Below are positions 59,003-64,000 of a stretch of 64,000 bases of DNA, piece after piece. The DNA is taken from NCBI RefSeq assembly GCF_002288925.2, contig NW_022098030.1, positions 10,311,280 to 10,375,279 of the forward strand, written 5' to 3'. This DNA comes from Delphinapterus leucas (lineage: Eukaryota > Chordata > Mammalia > Artiodactyla > Monodontidae). The number at the start of each line of letters is the position of its first letter. Positions within the stretch are counted from its first letter, which is position 1. Under the pieces are notes generated by a model that searched no databases, was not told where the DNA came from, and worked only from the letters and a program-made list of their open reading frames with translations. The position numbers and the translations under genes were made by a program.

Positions 59003-59038
59003 CCCAGGTGTTATCTATGGGAGAAGATAACACCTGGG
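59003..59038. repeat. Perfect 14-bp inverted repeat (hairpin)
   Basis: cccaggtgttatct (59003-59016) and agataacacctggg (59025-59038) are exact reverse complements around the 8-base loop atgggaga. The short arms and absence of a T-run make it neither a typical miRNA precursor nor a terminator. Confidence 0.95.
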
Positions 59039-61454
59039 AGATAGTTTTATTCCATAATCCAAAAGGAAATGAACCAGGACATCCTCTCTCTTTCTCATTA
59101 TCTGACTCTTCTTTCCATGTCAAAGACTGGAAAGAAAAATCAGAGGAGGAGTTTTGCCGATTTCACTTTCTTCTCTCTCCCTGCTTCCACAATCCCACAG
59201 GACAGAGAAGGACTGGCTTATCCCCATTCTCTATGTCCTAATTTCTTTCTACTAAGAACAAAGAGCCTTAAAGCCTAGCTGTCACAGGAGGAAGAGGCAT
59301 GTTCTCTTTGCTATGGCTGTGTACTTTATTACTACTCTTCAAAATGTTAAGTGAGATATGAAACAAACTGGTAATTTTTTTTCTCTCCATAGAGCTGGTT
59401 CTTCTTGTCCAATATTCTTGCTAAAAAGAACAAAATCCTACACTTTCCTTCCCAGGAGCTATAAACTTCCTGGCTTAGTTCTGGAGGTGGGAGATGGAAA
59501 ACTCAAACATGATTTAAAGGGGAAATTAAAATGCATGTGGGTCATCATGTGCAAAATATTAATCATGATACACAAGCCTGTATCTTTTGGCAGCTTTTCT
59601 TTTTCCCTTATCTTGGTCATAACCCTTCTTTTCAGAATGGAATACAGAAAAATGATGAAAACAGATCCTGAAGCACTTTAAAAGTATAGAAAATTGATAT
59701 TTTTAACTTAAAAGAAAAGTTCTGCTCCACCCCTTGTTAGTACCCTTTGAAACTATGAATTTTATTTTCCTGGGATAAAAAGACTTTCATGACCAAAGTT
59801 CAAGAAGCAATACCTATATGAGTATTGAAACTTTTATGCATATTAATAAAAGTAATGTGAGGTTACATTTTTATCAGCACTCTGTCATAACTTACAGCAT
59901 AACTCTCAATCACATACCTGATTTATTTTGTTTTAAATACATATTTAATAAAAAGAGTTAAATTATGTAGGCTATACTACCAAATGGTAGCATAGAATCC
60001 AAACTTAACAGAAAATTCTGTTATTCTGATGCCTAAAAGTAATATAATAAAAACATCCTCCAGTTTGTCATATTTTCTGTGATAGGAAGAAAGGGAAGAA
60101 TTCAGTCTTGTCTTTAAAATCACTTTTAAAACTACCTTTTTCAATCACTGCAACTATTTATATTAGATATTTGCTGTAGGATAATGAGGCTGTTAATTTT
60201 CTTCATGATCAAAAATCTGGAGGTTACATAGTCCAGGTCTAGCAGAGATACTCAAGAATGTCTTCAGGGAACCCTGCTTCTTCTATCCTTCTCTTCCACC
60301 CTTAACATACATTTTCTTCCCTGACTTACGAAGACTCTGAACTTCTGATCATCATGTTCATGTTCTAGAGATGAGGAAGGCGATAAGAGAAGGTCAAAGG
60401 CAAAGCCTAATTTTCAACAGATTTTGACATTTCATTCAGGAGGTAAAACCTGGGGCATCCTTCTACATTCTACTGGCCAAAACTCTATATCCTGACGAAT
60501 CTTGTAAGGAGGTTGTAAAGAGACTGGAGTAATGAGTATTTTGCTTCCCAGTCTCTACAGAAAAGGAAGGAAGAGAGGTTTCCAGTGAGTCGTGAGTGAG
60601 CCAACTGCCAGCATCTGCTACACTGACATAAGGCTGTCTTTTGGCATGAGTTCAAACTTAAAGGAACTTTGAAAACACCATTCCCTATTTACATTCATGA
60701 TTAAAAATTACATTTCTATGATAAAGCTTTATTTATAGTAAATGTTTATGATTTGGGATAAAGAGTCCATTAACTAGTAACTATACCATTTTACATACTA
60801 TGTAGCATCTAGTATAATTAAAAACTAATTCTGATCTATCATGGCAAAGTTTCTTCATGACTGAGACAACAATCCTTAGTCAAAAACAAAGTAAGCTGAC
60901 AATATTTTAAGTTATAATAAAAAGTCAAGGTGTTCAATGTTAATTTTTTCCCAGGAAACAAAAGCAACTGATTTTCAATTGAAATTCTACTTGAGCCTCG
61001 GTGAAAAAATCCTTTGGTCACCACATCCAAAAGTATACAAAAATAAAAAGGAAAAGGCAAAACTTATGAATGAGGATGAACTTATTCACAAGAACATCAT
61101 ATTTAGCTCTTTTATTTTCTTTAGGTAAAGTTCTTTATCATTGCTGCAGTTTAAGTTATTATATCTGATTATGCACTATAACTATGGCAGAATGAGAAGT
61201 TTGAGGATAAGGGTCAGATGGCATCTTGAGTTGGTATGAAACAATTTACTGTGCAATGATAGACACCTGGTATATGTTTAATAAATAAGGAAAGGAATTT
61301 GTATAAATGGAGGGATATATGTAATTCACACAATTTCTATGGCAGAAAATGCCTAAAACCAACTTCTGAAACCAAGGTCTCATAAGAAAATAAATATCCT
61401 AAAATAAGACTCATGATGTACAGTTTTGAGAACTTTTAGATAAATATGCGGACA
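59039..61454. other. Unrecognised region, no supported gene
   Basis: About 2.4 kb. The longest open frame is 107 codons (59358-59681, plus strand), with a hydrophobic stretch near its end but no recognisable family. 60420-60620 resembles a dispersed mammalian repeat ('acattctactggccaaaact') also hinted at 33800. 61196-61290 may be a weak L2/MIR tail. Confidence 0.4.
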
Positions 61455-61560
61455 TTATCCATTCAGGAAATACTTACAGAGCATCTATTCTACGCTAAGG
61501 CAAAGTTCTAAGTGATGAGAATACAATAGCAAATGAGAGAGATGTAAAGATGTTTGAACC
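61455..61560 (-). mobile_element. L2 LINE fragment
   Basis: 'cattcaggaaatacttacag', 'agcatctattctacgctaag' and 'gatgagaatacaatagcaaa' are reverse L2 3' text. Confidence 0.65.
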
Positions 61561-62204
61561 ATACTTTAAAATGTTCAGCCTACAGAACATGGTATTAGTT
61601 TAAGAGCCAAAAACTAGAGGCCATTAGTTGGTGTAATCAAGAGTTACAGTCTAGGGTGGTCAATCTCCATTGTTTTAGAGGACCAACGCTTTAGTGGTGG
61701 TTACAATAAGGGCTTCAGATATCAGTGTGTTGAAAAACAAATGGTTTTCTAGTTGGCATACTGGACTCCAGAAGTGGATTTATATTAGTGAAAAGTGTGG
61801 CTCTTGCCTATTATGATGAATACTACACTTGGGGATTAGTGGAGAACTTAACAATATTTAAGAAATATCCATTCGTTAAAATGTCTTAGAACTACTTCCT
61901 TCCTTTACACAATAGAGCATTAAAAGATAGCAAATCATGAATCTTGTGTCCTATAGTCAGCCTCAGGCAGGGTGATAGCTTGCTGGCTGAAGATGACAGT
62001 AACTATGACAGAACATTGTTTTATCTGCCCTTTGTGCAAAGTGTGGTTGGTGTCCCTGAAAGGACAGAGAGCTGGGAGAAGAAAAGGAATACAGAGGAGA
62101 AGGGCCAGGCTACCCCAGACCTCTTTGCCAATTGCTGTAATCTACAAATATAAAACTAAAAAACTAAAAATTTAAAAATTGTGCATGACCAAATCAACTT
62201 AGGT
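61561..62204. other. Unrecognised region, no gene
   Basis: Overlapping open frames at 61944-62175 in two phases have no domain. Confidence 0.4.
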
Positions 62205-62300
62205 TGTATTACAACGAAAAAGATCCTACCCTACAGAGCTTACATTCTGGTAAGAGAAATGAACAATACACAAATAAATATAGTAAAATGGTACAAGGCA
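62205..62300 (-). mobile_element. L2 LINE fragment
   Basis: 'atcctaccctacagagctta', 'cattctggtaagagaaatga' and 'caaggcactatgggg' are reverse L2 text. Confidence 0.65.
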
Positions 62301-62309
62301 CTATGGGGT

Positions 62310-62972
62310 ATTCCCAGGACAGACTCCCCCTCCCATGTCCTCAGCATGCCTTTTGTCTGCAGAAAAACTTTAGTCAAAGAACAAATTTAATCAGAGAAGT
62401 GAGGAAATGCAGAAAAAAACAAAACGCAAACAGGGCAAAGTAATAATAGTTTAGTAATTAAGCAAAGTCAAGGACATTTAGTTCGTCTCAAGGGCTATAG
62501 GTAATATTCTGAGCCATATCTTTTGAGCTGTTTTGTAGATATTGAAACCCTCACAGGTGGAAGAAGTTAACTACATGATGACCTGACTGTAGCCATGACA
62601 TAAGCTGCCACAGTTCTGAGAACTGGCCTCAGAGAAATGGGAACAAACCAACTCTGGAACTGCAGATTAACTATACTTAAAACAATCAAGATGATGCTGA
62701 TCAGACCACCATATGACTAATTTCAAGATAACTGTCAGAGCTGACTATGCTGTTCTGCATGTAGCTTTATTTCTCCACCTATACATCCCTGAAATTCCCA
62801 TTTAAAAGCTCTTTCCCCCTGATCAACAGGGGGTGTTGGCCTTTGGACATGAGTCTACCTTCTCCCCAGGTTGCTGGCTTCCTGAATAAAACAACCTTTC
62901 CTTTCCACCAACACTTGCCGCTTGAGTATTGGCTTTTGAGTGGCAAGCAACTGGACCTGAGCTTGGTAACAA
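62310..62972 (+). mobile_element. Probable retroviral LTR remnant
   Basis: The right part has LTR texture: a TATA-like 'cccatttaaaagctc', then 'aataaaac' as a likely poly(A) signal at about 62885, and an end near 'gagcttggtaaca'. The left limit and family are not known. No adjoining retroviral coding sequence. Confidence 0.45.
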
Positions 62973-63419
62973 TAGTACATATTAAACTACTTTACTGAGT
63001 ATTCACAGAATGCCTTTGAGTAAGTGGTTGAGCCAAGATTTGAATGAAATGGACAGAAGCAAGTTCTTTTAAAAAAATTACATCACATAGTTTTTTTTGT
63101 TTTTTTTTTCAGGTATCATCAGGATTTTGGAGCTCTTCTCCCTAAACTGTACATAAACCAAGGTTGTTGGAACTAAGTGTCTGCTAACGATACAAAATGA
63201 GTGCGAGGTGGGAGAAAATAATCCTCAGTACTAAAGAACAGTTTGAACATCTAGCTATGTCATCTGGGGAGAGTGAGTGACTATTTTGTAGTTTATGATA
63301 AACTGAGATTGGAATGTAAAATACCTAATGTCTCTTTCAACTCTAAAATTTAAGTGATTCTTATTCTAAATAGTCTAGGACTAATTGACATTGTAGGCTT
63401 TGATATAAGTGAAAGTCAA
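62973..63419. other. Spacer
   Basis: Nothing recognised beyond a T-rich run near 63090. Confidence 0.4.
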
Positions 63420-64000
63420 GACAAGTATTTTTTTATAAGAGCTTCACTGTGATATAATTCACATAACTTACAACTCATGCATTTATGGGGGTACAATTCA
63501 ATCATTTTCAGTTGATTTACAGAGTCATGCAACCATCACCACAATTTTTATCCACCCCCAAAAGAAGCCCTGTACCTATGGGCAACCTCTCATCACTTCC
63601 TCCCAAACTATTCCTCCAGTCCTAAGCAATCATCAATCAACTTTCTATCTCTATGGATTTGCTTACTCTGAATATTTACTAGAAATGGAATCATACAATA
63701 CAGTATGTGATCCTTTGTGACTGGCTTCTTTCACTTAGCATAATGCTTTCAAGGTTCATCCATGTTATACCATTTATCACTACCTCATTTCCTTCATTGC
63801 CATATAATAATATTCCATTGTATGGATATACCACATTTTATTTATCCATTCATCAGTTGATTTACATTTTACGTTTTCTTACTCTTGCCTACTATAAATC
63901 AAATGCTGCCATGAGCAATTGTGATCATGTTTTTGTGGGGACTTATGTTTTATTTTCTCCTGGGCATATATCTAGGAGTGGAATTACTGGGTCATATGAT
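63420..64000 (-). mobile_element. Old L1 LINE 3' end, continues past the window
   Basis: Clear reverse L1 3' text: 'agagcttcactgtgatataa', 'gaatcatacaatacagtatg', 'gcataatgctttcaaggttc', 'tattccattgtatggatata' and 'ggagtggaattactgggtca'. It runs off the end of the window. Confidence 0.88.

Noticed and set aside
59003..59038. microRNA precursor or transcription terminator
   Set aside because: The arms are only 14 bp, too short for a pre-miRNA, and there is no T-run or bacterial context.
59358..59681. A 107-codon frame with a hydrophobic stretch
   Set aside because: No recognisable family or regulatory context; one hydrophobic run is not enough.

Overview
This window is mammalian nuclear DNA, almost certainly from a cetacean. 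The main clue is the short interspersed element that recurs about a dozen times. It is a tRNA-derived SINE with a head reading 'cttccctggtggtgcagtgg', a Pol III A box and B box, and a body ending 'aggcccgcgtaccgc' before poly(A). This matches the CHR SINE family of whales, dolphins and hippos. Most copies are the short, internally deleted form that is abundant in cetaceans. One copy (5921-6253) is of the longer form and one (22358-22590) is of the older CHR-1 type. Young L1 3' ends, a cetartiodactyl mariner-type MITE and old mammalian repeats (MIR, L2, MLT1, ERVL, Tigger, hAT) agree with this. A 10-base N gap at 35536-35545 shows that the sequence is a scaffolded draft assembly.

I find no protein-coding gene, exon, tRNA, rRNA or conserved non-coding RNA gene that I can support. 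The only protein-like reading frames are broken pieces of L1 ORF2 (1-229, 1680-2112, 14655-15056, 39754-40204, 42885-43679, 44485-45011). Weak ERVL-like internal sequence occurs at about 52180-53630 and 54870-55400. The base composition is AT-rich, with no CpG-island-like stretch outside the SINEs. The window reads as a gene desert or the inside of a very large intron.

Layout. 1-2800: two L1 3' ends with a nested SINE and a Tigger fragment. 4490-6880: L2, a young L1 stub, and a MIR split by a SINE and an MLT1 LTR. 7258-9790: L2, then a degenerate reverse L1 interrupted by a hAT MITE. 9790-13760: mostly unrecognised AT-rich sequence with a (CA)n tract. 13771-17817: SINEs, a young L1, an L2 and a 34-bp SINE head. 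18050-20900: MIRs and L2. 21105-23515: one L2 copy broken by an L1, two SINEs and other sequence. 23540-25650: an old L1 and a SINE. 26520-35330: sparse MIR, L2 and old L1 pieces, with a possible conserved block at 26520-26840 and a mariner MITE at 32869-32933. 35361-35660: tandem duplications around the N gap. 36901-41480: a SINE, an old L1, a young L1 and an L2. 42344-45011: a twin-primed L1 with an inverted 5' part. 47056-50829: an old L1 carrying a SINE with a poly(G) tail, an L2 and another SINE. 51205-55400: an old L1 and ERVL remnants. 58119-64000: a deleted SINE, a perfect hairpin, an LTR-like segment and an old L1 running off the end.

No genes work together here. The content is a stratigraphy of transposon insertions, in the order MIR/L2, then MLT1/ERVL/old L1, then CHR SINEs/young L1. 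I did not find a new biological system. The best observations are structural oddities in the insertions and probable assembly or sequencing artefacts. Family names come from memory of consensus sequences and have not been checked with RepeatMasker.
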